Notes under the pieces: model-generated
What the model was told of the DNA's origin: nothing
The model's database searches: none
What the model saw: the letters and a program-made list of their open reading frames with translations, nothing else
Program-made: the position numbers and the translations under genes
NCBI RefSeq assembly: GCF_001426435.1
Contig: NZ_LMER01000001.1
Coordinates: 21,468-74,306 of the forward strand
DNA length: 52,839 bases
Origin: Angustibacter sp. Root456
GTDB lineage: Bacteria > Actinomycetota > Actinomycetes > Actinomycetales > Angustibacteraceae
Direction of reading: 5' to 3'
Shown here: positions 7,738-16,014 of the stretch, one piece after another
How the letters are laid out: the number at the start of each line of letters is the position of its first letter
Numbering within the stretch: position 1 is the first letter of the stretch

Positions 7738-7829
7738 GTGGTGGGGCTGAAGTGGTGAGCGGACGTGGTGAGCTGAAGTGGTGAGCTGAAGTGGTGAGCT
7801 GAAGTGGTGAGCTGAGCTGAAGTGGTGGG
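7737..7829. repeat. 13-bp tandem repeat array abutting tRNA-Met
   Basis: Three perfect consecutive copies of AGTGGTGAGCTGA occupy 7777-7815. They are preceded by three imperfect copies (from 7737) and followed by a partial copy whose AGTGGTGGG runs into the encoded CCA end of tRNA-Met. The array begins at the stop codon of the surface protein gene. There are no spacers, so this is not a CRISPR. Confidence 0.85.
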
Positions 7830-7899
7830 GCGGGTGGGGCTCGAACCCACGACCGACGGATTATGAGTCCGCTGCTCTGACCGGCTGAGCTACCGCCCC
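7826..7899 (-). tRNA. tRNA-Met (anticodon CAT)
   Basis: Folds as a complete 74-base cloverleaf on the minus strand. The acceptor stem is GGGGCGG/CCGCCCC, the D arm starts GCTCAG, the anticodon loop is CTCATAA with anticodon CAT, and the T arm is GTGGG-TTCGAGC-CCCAC. CCA is encoded (7823-7825). CAT could also mean lysidine-modified tRNA-Ile; the body resembles the actinobacterial elongator tRNA-Met. Confidence 0.93.
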
Positions 7900-8015
7900 C
7901 GGGCGTAGCGCTTGCCGACAGTACCGCCGCCCGCAGGTTCGCCGCCGACACCACCGCCGCCGAGATCCGGCGAAACGCTGCAGACAGGCCTCACGGACGG
8001 GCAGTATCCGTCTGC

Positions 8016-11000
8016 GTGAGCGTCGACCAGGTCACCCCCATGCTCGGGCTCGTGGCGCTGGTCGCCCTGTGGTCGGCGCTGGTGGCGGTCAACCAGCGCA
8101 ACGATCGCGGAGCCCTCGAGCGCCGGAAGCTCGACAGACTCTACGGTTGGCTGCTCGTCGAGATGGGCGAGTTCGAAGCCGCCGGCGGTCGGGTGCACGA
8201 GCTCTCGGACGCCGCTGCTGCGGTGCGGCGACAGCTGCGACGCACCTGGCTCGGCCCCTTCGCCCTGGCCGCGGTCGCCGTCGCGCTGCAGGTCGTCCTC
8301 GGCTTCGCACCGTGGATCGTCGCCGCGGCACTCGCGGGCTTCGTCTTCGTCAGCGGCGCCCTCACCTGGGGCGTGGCCGGGATCTTCGGCATCACCGACG
8401 CGGAGGGCTCGAAGACCCGCGCGCACTCACTCGCCCTGCTCGGCGCCACCGTCGTCAAGGCGTTCCTCGTCGGCGCCGGCGTCCTCACGGCGTACGCCGG
8501 CGTCGCGGCCGTCAACCGAGGCGCCTGGGCACGCGGGCTGGGCCTCGACCTGGCGGCCTACCTGCTGGTCACCTACTGCTACCTACCCGCCCTGTGGGTC
8601 GACCGCCTGAGCCGCCGCGGCCGCGTCGTCGACTTCGCCCAGGGCACTGGCGCCGACAGCATCCTGTTCCTGCGCTCGTTCGCCGACGACGACTTCCGGC
8701 TCTTCACACCAATGGCCTCCTTCGGCCCGCGGTTCCGCTTCGTGCCGGGTCGCCGGCGCTTCGAGGAGTTCCTGGCGACCGCGCTGCACAACAGCGGGCG
8801 GCTGGTAGCCATCGGTCGCCCCGACGAGAAGCTGCCCGCTCTCGGCGCGGCGCGGTCGTACTGGTCTCACGACGACTGGCAAGCGGCGATGCAGGCGACC
8901 GCAAGTCGTAGCCGCGCCATCATGGCGATGGCCGGGCGCACCGACAGCCTCGCGTGGGAGATGCAGCAGCTCAACGAGCTGCGCGTGACGCGCAAGTCGC
9001 TCATCCTCTTTCCCCCCGACGGCGAGGAGGGAACGCTGGAACGGCATCGCACGATCGTCGACGCGCTCGGCGTCCCCGACCACCTGCGCCTGCCCGACGT
9101 TCTCGCGGTGAGTCTGCTCGCCATGACGTTCGACGACACCGGCCGCCCGATCTACTACACCGCGTGTGGCCGCGACTGGTCGGCCTACACCGCCACCGTC
9201 ATGCACCACGCCATCACCCTGCGCGGCCACCTACGCCATGAGGACGATCGCTCCATCCGGCGCACCATCGCGAACGTCGAGGACCCGTTCCACCAGGCCG
9301 CCTACGACCTCGGCGGTCACCGCGGCCGACGGGCCGCCCGGGCCACGCTGGCGAGCGCGGCCGCATCGCTGGACGACACGCCGGCCACGATCGTTGGCTG
9401 GGCCTGGGCCCAACTCGAGATCGACAAAGACCCAGCCGGAGCGCGACGCATCCTGCTAGGGGCGGCCGACGAGCACCCCGCAGATGAGCTGATCCGCCGC
9501 GCGTTGGACACGCTCGCCGACATCGAGGCCGGTCGCAGCCGCCCACGCGCCCTGCTGCACGCCCCGCAACCGGTCGACGCACCCGACCTCGCGCACACCC
9601 TCGTGCACGGTCACTCGAAGCTCAGCTTGCACGCGCGCGCGCTGTTCAGCCGAGCCATGGTCGCCTCCGCCGCGAAGTGGGAGGGCTGGGACGCCGACGA
9701 GGCACTGAAGCTGGTCGAGCAGGCCCGGCGCCTCGCCGCGGCCGACGACCAGAAGACCGCGGTGGCCGCGGCGGACGTCTGGGCTGCGGACGCCCTGCTG
9801 CACCTCGGGCGGCTCGACGAGGCGCGCGAGCGCTTCTCGCAGGTGAGCCGGCTGACCCGGGCGCCGCGCACCGAGGTGGCGGTCGGCCTCCCCTTCCTCG
9901 ACCCGCGGCACCTGGTCGACGACGCTCTGGTCGGCCTGCGCACGATCGCCGCTCGGGGCGACGACGAGGCCTCGACGGTCGAGGCGGCGAAGCGCGTGCG
10001 CGACTTCCGCGCAGAGGTCGGCTTCGCCGAGGGTGCAGCGCACGCCACCAGCTGGCTGGCCGAGCATCACCTGCAGCGAGGTGAGCCCACCGAGTCCGTG
10101 CCGTGGGGGCGCCTTGCCGCCACCGAGTACGAGGAGCTGGGGCTGAAGCTGCCGTACGCCGACACCGCCGTCCAGCTGGCAGTGGCACTCAACCACGTGC
10201 AGACCCATGCCGAAGCGCGGACGTGGGCGGAACGTGCGGCCGCTGCGGCGGACGTCGTCGAGGACCCGGATCTCGGGTCACGGGCCCGGTTCGAGCTCGC
10301 CCGCGCCGACGCCGGTCTGGGCTCGTCGCAGGATGCAGCAACCGGCTTCGCCGCCGTGTTCACTTCCAACCTGGAGCGCCACCCGTCGTGGGCCCGCGCC
10401 AGCATGATCCGGCTCGGCGAGCTGGACCCCGTCGCTGCAGCCCCCTTGGCGCACGCAGCGGCGAACGCCGACCTCACCTTCTACGGCCCCGAGGCCACGG
10501 CTCGGCTCGTGGCCGCCGCCGATGCGGCGCCTGATGACGAGCTCGCGGCCACCTGGCGTGCTGCCGCGGTCGACATCGCGCTGCGGTGCCTGACCGACGA
10601 CGACATCGAGCCCGGGGACGCCCAACGGTGCTGGCGCTTGGTGGCTGACGCCGTCATCTCCGCACCCGACGACCAGCCGGCCGCCCTGGTCGAGGCGGTG
10701 GGGGCCGGCGTCCCCCGCCTGTCGCGCGCCGCCGCACGCGAGGCGTGGGGGCTGCTGTACCACCTGAACAAGGCGTCGAGGCACGCCACCGCAGGCGCCC
10801 TCGGTCGACCGGTCGACGAGCGCTTGAGCGACCTCATGAGCCGCGAAGCGACCCCTCTCGACATCCATCGACGCGTCCTCGCCCTTGCGCAGTGGCGGTA
10901 TGGGCTTCGCTACGGCGGGCGGCGCGAAGACGCCGTGAGTGTCGGCGCCGAGCTGGTCGCGCTCGCCCGCACCGACGGCACGGACGCCAAGGCGCACCAC

Positions 11001-11312
11001 AGCCTCGCAATGCACCTGGTCAAACACGGTCATGACCTCGCCCACGCTGACCGCACCGCCGAGGCGGTGGCGGCGTACGCCGAGGCCGCCGACCTTCTCG
11101 AGCCGCTGGCGGCAGCCGACGAGGATTGCCGAGCGCTGCTCTGCGAGGCGTTGACGAGCTGGGGTGAGAGCGCTCGAGGGGGCGGCGACCACACGACAGC
11201 GACGGCCGCCTTCGCCAGGAGCCAGGCCGTCATCGACGCCGAGCCGTCGGCCGACTGGGCTGCGCGCGCCCAGCGCCTCCTCGACCAGGCCCAGGCGGCC
11301 CCGACGCCGTAG
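8016..11312 (+). CDS. Membrane protein with TIR-like candidate domain and long TPR-like repeat region
   Basis: Function unknown. The 1098-residue protein has five probable transmembrane helices (about 8-26, 78-97, 98-122, 138-166, 173-195). A cytoplasmic alpha/beta domain follows at about 214-345, containing ILFLRSFADDD, AIGRPDEKLPALGAARSYW, DDWQAAMQ and TDSLAWEMQQL. From about 405 to the end it is Ala-rich paired helices, read here as degenerate TPR or similar solenoid repeats. The spacing of an early strand ending in acidic residues and a late WE-containing helix resembles TIR domains, but this is inference. The GTG start has no clear ribosome site and sits just after a small hairpin (7996-8012). 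The gene is alone, between tRNA-Met and a convergent PAP2 gene. Confidence 0.7.
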   Translation: MSVDQVTPMLGLVALVALWSALVAVNQRNDRGALERRKLDRLYGWLLVEMGEFEAAGGRVHELSDAAAAVRRQLRRTWLGPFALAAVAVALQVVLGFAPWIVAAALAGFVFVSGALTWGVAGIFGITDAEGSKTRAHSLALLGATVVKAFLVGAGVLTAYAGVAAVNRGAWARGLGLDLAAYLLVTYCYLPALWVDRLSRRGRVVDFAQGTGADSILFLRSFADDDFRLFTPMASFGPRFRFVPGRRRFEEFLATALHNSGRLVAIGRPDEKLPALGAARSYWSHDDWQAAMQATASRSRAIMAMAGRTDSLAWEMQQLNELRVTRKSLILFPPDGEEGTLERHRTIVDALGVPDHLRLPDVLAVSLLAMTFDDTGRPIYYTACGRDWSAYTATVMHHAITLRGHLRHEDDRSIRRTIANVEDPFHQAAYDLGGHRGRRAARATLASAAASLDDTPATIVGWAWAQLEIDKDPAGARRILLGAADEHPADELIRRALDTLADIEAGRSRPRALLHAPQPVDAPDLAHTLVHGHSKLSLHARALFSRAMVASAAKWEGWDADEALKLVEQARRLAAADDQKTAVAAADVWAADALLHLGRLDEARERFSQVSRLTRAPRTEVAVGLPFLDPRHLVDDALVGLRTIAARGDDEASTVEAAKRVRDFRAEVGFAEGAAHATSWLAEHHLQRGEPTESVPWGRLAATEYEELGLKLPYADTAVQLAVALNHVQTHAEARTWAERAAAAADVVEDPDLGSRARFELARADAGLGSSQDAATGFAAVFTSNLERHPSWARASMIRLGELDPVAAAPLAHAAANADLTFYGPEATARLVAAADAAPDDELAATWRAAAVDIALRCLTDDDIEPGDAQRCWRLVADAVISAPDDQPAALVEAVGAGVPRLSRAAAREAWGLLYHLNKASRHATAGALGRPVDERLSDLMSREATPLDIHRRVLALAQWRYGLRYGGRREDAVSVGAELVALARTDGTDAKAHHSLAMHLVKHGHDLAHADRTAEAVAAYAEAADLLEPLAAADEDCRALLCEALTSWGESARGGGDHTTATAAFARSQAVIDAEPSADWAARAQRLLDQAQAAPTP

Positions 11313-11331
11313 CCGGTGCGAGCGACCTCGG

Positions 11332-11979
11332 CTACGCGCCCTCGCCCCGGCGCGCACCGACCGGTTCGGTGCGCAGCCAGGGCCGGACGCCGGTCGCCCA
11401 GGCCGCGCCGACGAGCGGGCCACCGACGACGTCGCTCACCCAGTGGAAGTCGAGAGCCACCGTCGCCCACGCCACCGCGACAGACAGCGCCGTCGCCGCG
11501 ACGACCACCCCGCCGCGCGCTCGTCCGCGCAGAGCTGCGGCGATCAGGAACGCCACGAGCAGCAGGCACACCGCGGCGGTCGCAGCATGCCCCGACGGGT
11601 ACGACCGACCGCCGGCCAGGACATCGCTCGCGCCGGCCCCGGGCGCCGTCCGGCCGGTCGCCGCCTTCAGGACGACGACGGTGAGCGCCGTCCCCGCCGC
11701 TGCCGACACCGCAGCCACCGCCGGTCGCGCGCTCCGGTCGCGGGCACAGGCCCACAGCACCGTGCCCAGCAGGACGAAGCCGACGAGCCACACCTCGCCC
11801 AGCGCCGCCAGGACGCCGGCCACGCGGCGGCCGACGCCGTCGTCCGGCTGGGAGGTGAGCCACGGCTGCGCCGTCGAGTCGAGCCCCAGCAGCGCACCCG
11901 TAGCGACGAGCACGGTCAGCACCGCGACGGCCAGGGCGAGACCCAGGGTCGGCCACCACGCCCGTCGCACACGAAGCAC
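11332..11979 (-). CDS. PAP2-family membrane phosphatase
   Basis: Integral membrane phosphatase of the PAP2 superfamily, likely acting on a lipid phosphate such as phosphatidic acid or undecaprenyl pyrophosphate; the exact substrate cannot be read from sequence. The three-part active site is present: KAATGRTAPGAG (K...RP-like, with Ala instead of the usual Pro pair), SYPSGHAAT, and a final DFHWVSDVVGG carrying the catalytic-type His and Asp. Five or six hydrophobic helices surround these. The GTG at 11979 (MLRVRRAWWPTLGLAL) is the assumed start because it is closest to the first helix; no strong ribosome site decides it. The gene ends 19 bases from the convergent TPR protein gene. Confidence 0.85.
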   Translation of the reverse strand: MLRVRRAWWPTLGLALAVAVLTVLVATGALLGLDSTAQPWLTSQPDDGVGRRVAGVLAALGEVWLVGFVLLGTVLWACARDRSARPAVAAVSAAAGTALTVVVLKAATGRTAPGAGASDVLAGGRSYPSGHAATAAVCLLLVAFLIAAALRGRARGGVVVAATALSVAVAWATVALDFHWVSDVVGGPLVGAAWATGVRPWLRTEPVGARRGEGA

Positions 11980-11997
11980 CGCACGATCATGCCTGCC

Positions 11998-12067
11998 TCC
12001 GCCGCCCAGACCGCCGCCGGAGTGCGCACCGCGGCCTGGGTGGCGCAAACCGGCCTGAGTGGCGGAA
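11998..12067. repeat. REP-like palindromic repeat, second copy
   Basis: Contains GCCGCCCAGACCGC, then the near reverse complement GCGGCCTGGGTGGC, then a further copy CGGCCTGAGTGGCGGAA. It has the same arms as the hairpin at 5581-5653. Here it sits in a divergent gap between the PAP2 and GNAT-like genes, so it is not acting as a simple terminator. Confidence 0.6.
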
Positions 12068-12135
12068 GGGGGCGGCGCGCCGTGTCGGCGCCGCCCTCCC
12101 ACGCTCGGCGGATTCCCGCCGATACCTTGCCGATC

Positions 12136-12765
12136 ATGAGCGAGGACCTGGCCCTGAAGGTCGTCCACGTCGTTGACGGCGAGCTGCGCGAGCGCGCGTG
12201 GGACGCCTACTGCGACGCCTTCGCCGAGCTGCGGTCGGCCGCGATCCAGCGGCACGTCATGACCCGCACCGAGTTCGACGAGGTGATGGCCGACGACCGT
12301 GTGGCGGTCTACCTCGCCGAGCGCGCGGACGGCGTGATCGCGGGCATCGCCACGCTCGCCAACGACCTCACCGCGATGCCGCTGGTGTCGCCGGAGTTCT
12401 TCGCCGCCCGCTGGCCGGAGCACTACGCGGCAGGCCGCTGCTGGTACATCGGCCTCGTCGGCGTCCGGCCGAGCGAGCAGCACGGTGGTGCGTTCCAGCT
12501 CATCGTCGGCACCGTGGCCGCGACGCTCGGCCCACGCGGCGGTGTCCTGGTGCTCGACGTCCCGCAGCGCAACATGGAGGGCTTCCACGTCCCTCGAGCG
12601 GTCAAGCGCATCGCGGACGCCGTGGTGGCCGACGTCGAGTACGAGATGGTCGACGCGCAGGGCTACTGGGCCTACACGACACCGGTGCCGCAGGCCCTCG
12701 ACCTGCGCGAGCCGGTGGGCATCGACCTCAGGGACGGCGAGCCGCAGCGCCCCAGACGCGGCTGA
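12136..12765 (+). CDS. GNAT-like protein of unknown substrate
   Basis: A 209-residue soluble protein starting MSEDLALKVVHVVDGELRER. Its layout is compatible with an N-acetyltransferase fold: an N-terminal helix pair (AWDAYCDAFAELRSAAIQRH), a central strand with AERADGVIAGIATLAND, then WYIGLVGVRPSEQHGGAFQ, which resembles the GNAT strand 4-5 and acceptor-loop region. The canonical Q/RxxGxG/A pyrophosphate loop is not clear (EQHGGA is the nearest), so the acetyltransferase call is tentative. The start ATG lacks a strong ribosome site. The gene is convergent with, and its end overlaps, the GGDEF-EAL gene by about 38 bases. Confidence 0.6.
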   Translation: MSEDLALKVVHVVDGELRERAWDAYCDAFAELRSAAIQRHVMTRTEFDEVMADDRVAVYLAERADGVIAGIATLANDLTAMPLVSPEFFAARWPEHYAAGRCWYIGLVGVRPSEQHGGAFQLIVGTVAATLGPRGGVLVLDVPQRNMEGFHVPRAVKRIADAVVADVEYEMVDAQGYWAYTTPVPQALDLREPVGIDLRDGEPQRPRRG

Positions 12766-14998
12766 CCAGGGCGGCGGCCGACGCCGCAGGCATCGGCCGG
12801 CCGAGCAACCAGCCCTGCCCACGGCTGATGCCGAGCTCGACGAGCGCGTGGCGCTGTTCCTCGGTCTCGATGCCCTCGGCCACGACCGCGAGCCCGAGGG
12901 CGTGCGCCATGGCCGCTGTGGCTCGCACGATCGCCAGGTCCTCCGGTCGCGTGGTCACCCCCGCGACGAACGAGCGGTCGATCTTCACCTCGTGCACCTT
13001 GAGCCGGCTCAGGTAGCTCAGGGACGAGTAGCCGGTGCCGAAGTCGTCGACCGAGATCGACACCCCGGCTCGCTCGAGCTCGCGCAGCGACGTCGCGGCC
13101 GTGGCCTCGTCACCGACCAGCGTCGACTCGGTCACCTCGAGCCGCAGCGCCGACGCCGGGACGTCGAATCGCGCGAGCGCCGCCAGCACGCGCCCGGTGA
13201 AGCCGGGGTCCTGCAGCTGGCGCGCCGAGACGTTGACGTTGACGCCCATCTCCCACGGCGAGCTCGACCGCCACGTGCTCAGCTCGGCCAGCGCCCGGTC
13301 GAGCACGAAGTCACCGATGGGCAGGATGAGGCCGTTCTCCTCCGCCGCGGCGATGAACACGTCGGGCGTGCACGGGCCGCCGTCCGGCCGGTTCCAGCGG
13401 GCGAGCGCCTCGAAGCCGAGCAGCCGGCCGGTGGCGAGCTCGACGAGCGGCTGGAACGCGACGTCCATCTCGCCGCGGCCCAGCGCCTGGCGCAGGGCGC
13501 GGTCGAGGGTGACGCGGCCGCGCACGATCTCACCCATCGACGGGTCGTAGGCCACGGCGCGGCTGCGCCCACCGTCTTTCGCGCGGTACATGGCGGTGTC
13601 GGCGTCGCGCACGAGCGCGTCCGCGGTGCGCTCCCCCGCCGCCGCGGACGACACCACCCCGATCGACGGCGTGACCACGACGTCGCCCACCGACAGCGCG
13701 TACGGCTGCGAGAGCTCGGCGATGACGTGCTCGGCGAACACCGTGCCGTCGAGGTCGTGCTGGCGGGCCGGCGTCACGAGGATGAACTCGTCGCCGCCGG
13801 CGCGGGACACCACGACGTCGGGCGGCAGGTGCCGCCGGAGCCGGTCCGCCACCAGCAGCAGCAGCTCGTCACCCACGGCGTGGCCCCAGGAGTCGTTGAC
13901 CATCTTGAAGCCGTCGAGGTCGATGAACAGCACGTTGACGCCGTTGCCGAGCGCCAGCTCCTGCTCGAGCCGCTCGTTGAGCGCGGGACGGTTGGCCAGG
14001 CCCGTGAGCGCGTCGTGCGTCGCCAGGTGCTCGAACACCCGGCGCGAGTCGCTCTGCTCGCGCACCGCCCGACCGGCGCGCACGATGATCGCGGCCACCA
14101 GCCCGGCGCTGCCGATCGCCTGCAACCAGCGCACCACCAGCGGCAGGTTGGCGTCCGGGATGATCAGCAGCGACGGCACCAGCAGCGCTGGCACGAGGAC
14201 GGCGAGTCGCTGCCACGACCACGCCTGCACGCGCTCGTGGTACCCCGACCCGACGGCCCGCATCGACGGGTGCAGCGCCGCGGCGCCGAGCAGGCCGAAC
14301 GCGAGCAGGTACGGCGTGTCGAACACCGGCGGCGCCGTGAGCGCTCCCCGGCTGCCCAGCAGGTTGTAGCCGAGGTCACCGACGAGCAGGGCCAGCATGG
14401 CGCCACCCACGAGCATCAGCGACGGCGTCCGCTCGCGCGCCGTGAAGGCGAGCAAGGCCAGCAGGGCCAGCAGGACGACGTCGAGCACCGGGTAGACGGC
14501 CACGATCGCAGCCGTCCACCCGGGCAGGCTCGAGTGCTGCAGGGCCGGGCCGACGATGTAGCTGATCGAGAGCAGCGCCGCGCCCACCGTGACGACCGCG
14601 ACGTCGAGCGCGGCGTCGGGGTCGCGACTGCCGCGCAGCCGCAGCAGCCGGCGCAGCGTGACCAGGGCGATGACGTAACCAGGCAGCAGGAAGGCATCGG
14701 GTAGGGCGAGTCCCAGGCCGTGCAGGCCGTCGACCTGAGGCCGCACCGCGGGGCCGATGGCGAACAGCACGCACGTGACGAGCAGGCGTCGCCAGGTGAC
14801 GACGTCCTGCGGCCGGTGCAGCCGGGGGCCGACCACCATCGCCGCAGCGGTCGCGAGTCCGGTCACCACGAACGCCGCGGCGCTGACGGTGGAACCGAGG
14901 TCGGCCACGTAGACGACGAGGCAGGTCAGCACGAGCGCGACGTGAGCGCGCAGGAGCCACGTAGCGCGCGGCAGCCTGGCAGCCGCGGTCTGCGCCAT
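12728..14998 (-). CDS. Membrane GGDEF-EAL protein (cyclic-di-GMP turnover)
   Basis: Bifunctional signalling enzyme predicted to make and/or degrade cyclic di-GMP at the membrane. About residues 10-290 form roughly eight to ten hydrophobic helices with no obvious ligand domain. The GGDEF domain follows with SRAGGDEFILV, an intact active-site motif; the EAL domain has GFEALARW, the metal-binding DDFGTGYSSL, KIDRSFV, VAEGIET and a closing QGWLLGRPMP. All catalytic signatures therefore look complete in both domains. Start chosen at 14998 (MAQTAAARLP) because GAGGGAG lies 7 bases upstream; a GTG at 15058 in frame has no such site. In this flagellated organism it could act on the motile-to-sessile switch, but nothing links it directly. 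Confidence 0.92.
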   Translation of the reverse strand: MAQTAAARLPRATWLLRAHVALVLTCLVVYVADLGSTVSAAAFVVTGLATAAAMVVGPRLHRPQDVVTWRRLLVTCVLFAIGPAVRPQVDGLHGLGLALPDAFLLPGYVIALVTLRRLLRLRGSRDPDAALDVAVVTVGAALLSISYIVGPALQHSSLPGWTAAIVAVYPVLDVVLLALLALLAFTARERTPSLMLVGGAMLALLVGDLGYNLLGSRGALTAPPVFDTPYLLAFGLLGAAALHPSMRAVGSGYHERVQAWSWQRLAVLVPALLVPSLLIIPDANLPLVVRWLQAIGSAGLVAAIIVRAGRAVREQSDSRRVFEHLATHDALTGLANRPALNERLEQELALGNGVNVLFIDLDGFKMVNDSWGHAVGDELLLLVADRLRRHLPPDVVVSRAGGDEFILVTPARQHDLDGTVFAEHVIAELSQPYALSVGDVVVTPSIGVVSSAAAGERTADALVRDADTAMYRAKDGGRSRAVAYDPSMGEIVRGRVTLDRALRQALGRGEMDVAFQPLVELATGRLLGFEALARWNRPDGGPCTPDVFIAAAEENGLILPIGDFVLDRALAELSTWRSSSPWEMGVNVNVSARQLQDPGFTGRVLAALARFDVPASALRLEVTESTLVGDEATAATSLRELERAGVSISVDDFGTGYSSLSYLSRLKVHEVKIDRSFVAGVTTRPEDLAIVRATAAMAHALGLAVVAEGIETEEQRHALVELGISRGQGWLLGRPMPAASAAALVSRVWGAAARRP

Positions 14999-15184
14999 CA
15001 CCGCTCCCTCGTCCGGTCGAGTCGAGCCACCACGCGTGGCGGGCAGCAACGATGACACCCGGCAGTGTCATCTTCCACTATCGGCCGTCGATGCCGCGGC
15101 CTGAAGGCCGCTTCGCGGCGCGCGTGACCCATCTCATGCCGCCCCGGTCGCGCCGTCGAGGCACGAGCGCTGGCGCGAGACGCA

Positions 15185-15219
15185 CGAGGGGGCCCTGGTC
15201 GTCGACCAGGGCCCCCTCG
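15185..15219 (-). terminator. Perfect 16-bp hairpin downstream of tRNA-Asn
   Basis: Arms 15185-15200 and 15204-15219 are exact reverse complements with a 3-base loop, just 3' of tRNA-Asn on the minus strand. There is no T-tract, as often seen in high-GC genomes. Strong terminator candidate. Confidence 0.8.
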
Positions 15220-15226
15220 ACTGCGG

Positions 15227-15299
15227 CTCCCGCGACTGGACTCGAACCAGTAACCGTCCGATTAACAGTCGGATGCTCTGCCGATTGAGCTACGCGGGA
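15227..15299 (-). tRNA. tRNA-Asn (anticodon GTT)
   Basis: Complete 73-base cloverleaf on the minus strand: acceptor TCCCGCG/CGCGGGA, D arm beginning GCTCAAT, anticodon loop CTGTTAA giving GTT, T arm CTGG-TTCGAGT-CCAG, discriminator G. CCA is not encoded. Confidence 0.95.
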
Positions 15300-15313
15300 T
15301 CGGCTGGAGAACC

Positions 15314-15889
15314 TTAGCAAGTCTCCGGGGCAGATCTCACATCCGGTGGCAGTCCGGCCTGCTCGGCGAGGTCGCGAGTCAGGGCCGCCACCTGGTCAGC
15401 CACGGCCGCCCGGGTGAGGTTGACGCCGTCGTCGGGCACCTGCTGCATGAACAGCGTGCCGTCGACGGCGTGTCGGCGCACGGCCACGGTGACCCCGCGC
15501 CGACCGCGCACCGGTACCCGCTGCGAGAGCACGAAGGTGCTCATGACACGCTCGCGCAGCACCTGCGGAAGGTTCGCGACGGGCTCGGACAACGCGAGTG
15601 ACGAGGACGGCGAACCGTCGGCCCAGCGGATCGCGAAGGAGCTCGTGTCCGGATCCCAGGTCGCGTCCGCGACGTCGTGCCACCAGCGCCGCTCGGACGG
15701 CGTCCCCGGGCCCTTGAGCGGCCCGTCGACGGGGTCGACCAGCACCAGGGCCGCGGACGTCGCGATGACCCAGCCGCCGTCGAGCCGCTGGGCGTGCGCC
15801 AGCAGGCGCTCACCGCGGCGCAGCGCCAGGCCCTCGCGCACCTGCGCGGGCAGCGCGGGCAGGCGGTCGGACCGGCGGAGCCATGGCAT
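15314..15889 (-). CDS. Hypothetical protein downstream of dnaG
   Basis: A 191-residue soluble protein starting MPWLRRSDRLPALPAQVREG. It contains a likely beta-rich domain (GERLLAHAQRLDGGWVIATS, then ALVLVDP, RRWWHDVADATWDPDTSSFA) that looks like a small PH-like or membrane-proximal strand fold seen in actinobacterial proteins of unknown function, and a helical C-terminus. Ends APETC. The start is fixed by GGGGG just upstream and by loss of sense before it; a longer frame to 16003 is Arg-rich and unlikely. It lies downstream of dnaG on the same strand, separated by 125 bases that include a hairpin. No function is proposed. Confidence 0.7.
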   Translation of the reverse strand: MPWLRRSDRLPALPAQVREGLALRRGERLLAHAQRLDGGWVIATSAALVLVDPVDGPLKGPGTPSERRWWHDVADATWDPDTSSFAIRWADGSPSSSLALSEPVANLPQVLRERVMSTFVLSQRVPVRGRRGVTVAVRRHAVDGTLFMQQVPDDGVNLTRAAVADQVAALTRDLAEQAGLPPDVRSAPETC

Positions 15890-15916
15890 GCCCCCAGGGT
15901 AAGCAGCGGATCGGGC

Positions 15917-15939
15917 GTGCACCGCCGGACGGCGGTCAC
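15917..15939 (-). terminator. Hairpin downstream of dnaG
   Basis: GTG-C-ACCGCC / GGCGGT-CAC forms a 9-bp stem with one bulged base and a GGAC loop, between the dnaG stop (16015) and the next minus-strand start (15889). Confidence 0.45.
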
Positions 15940-16014
15940 GTCTCGACAACGGTGTGACAACGACGAGCGTTCGTCTCACATCGTGACCAGCACCGTCCCG
16001 CATCGCGGGCTTGG

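Noticed and set aside
7737-7829. CRISPR-like array
   Set aside because: Units are 13 bases with no spacers and no cas genes; simple tandem repeat.
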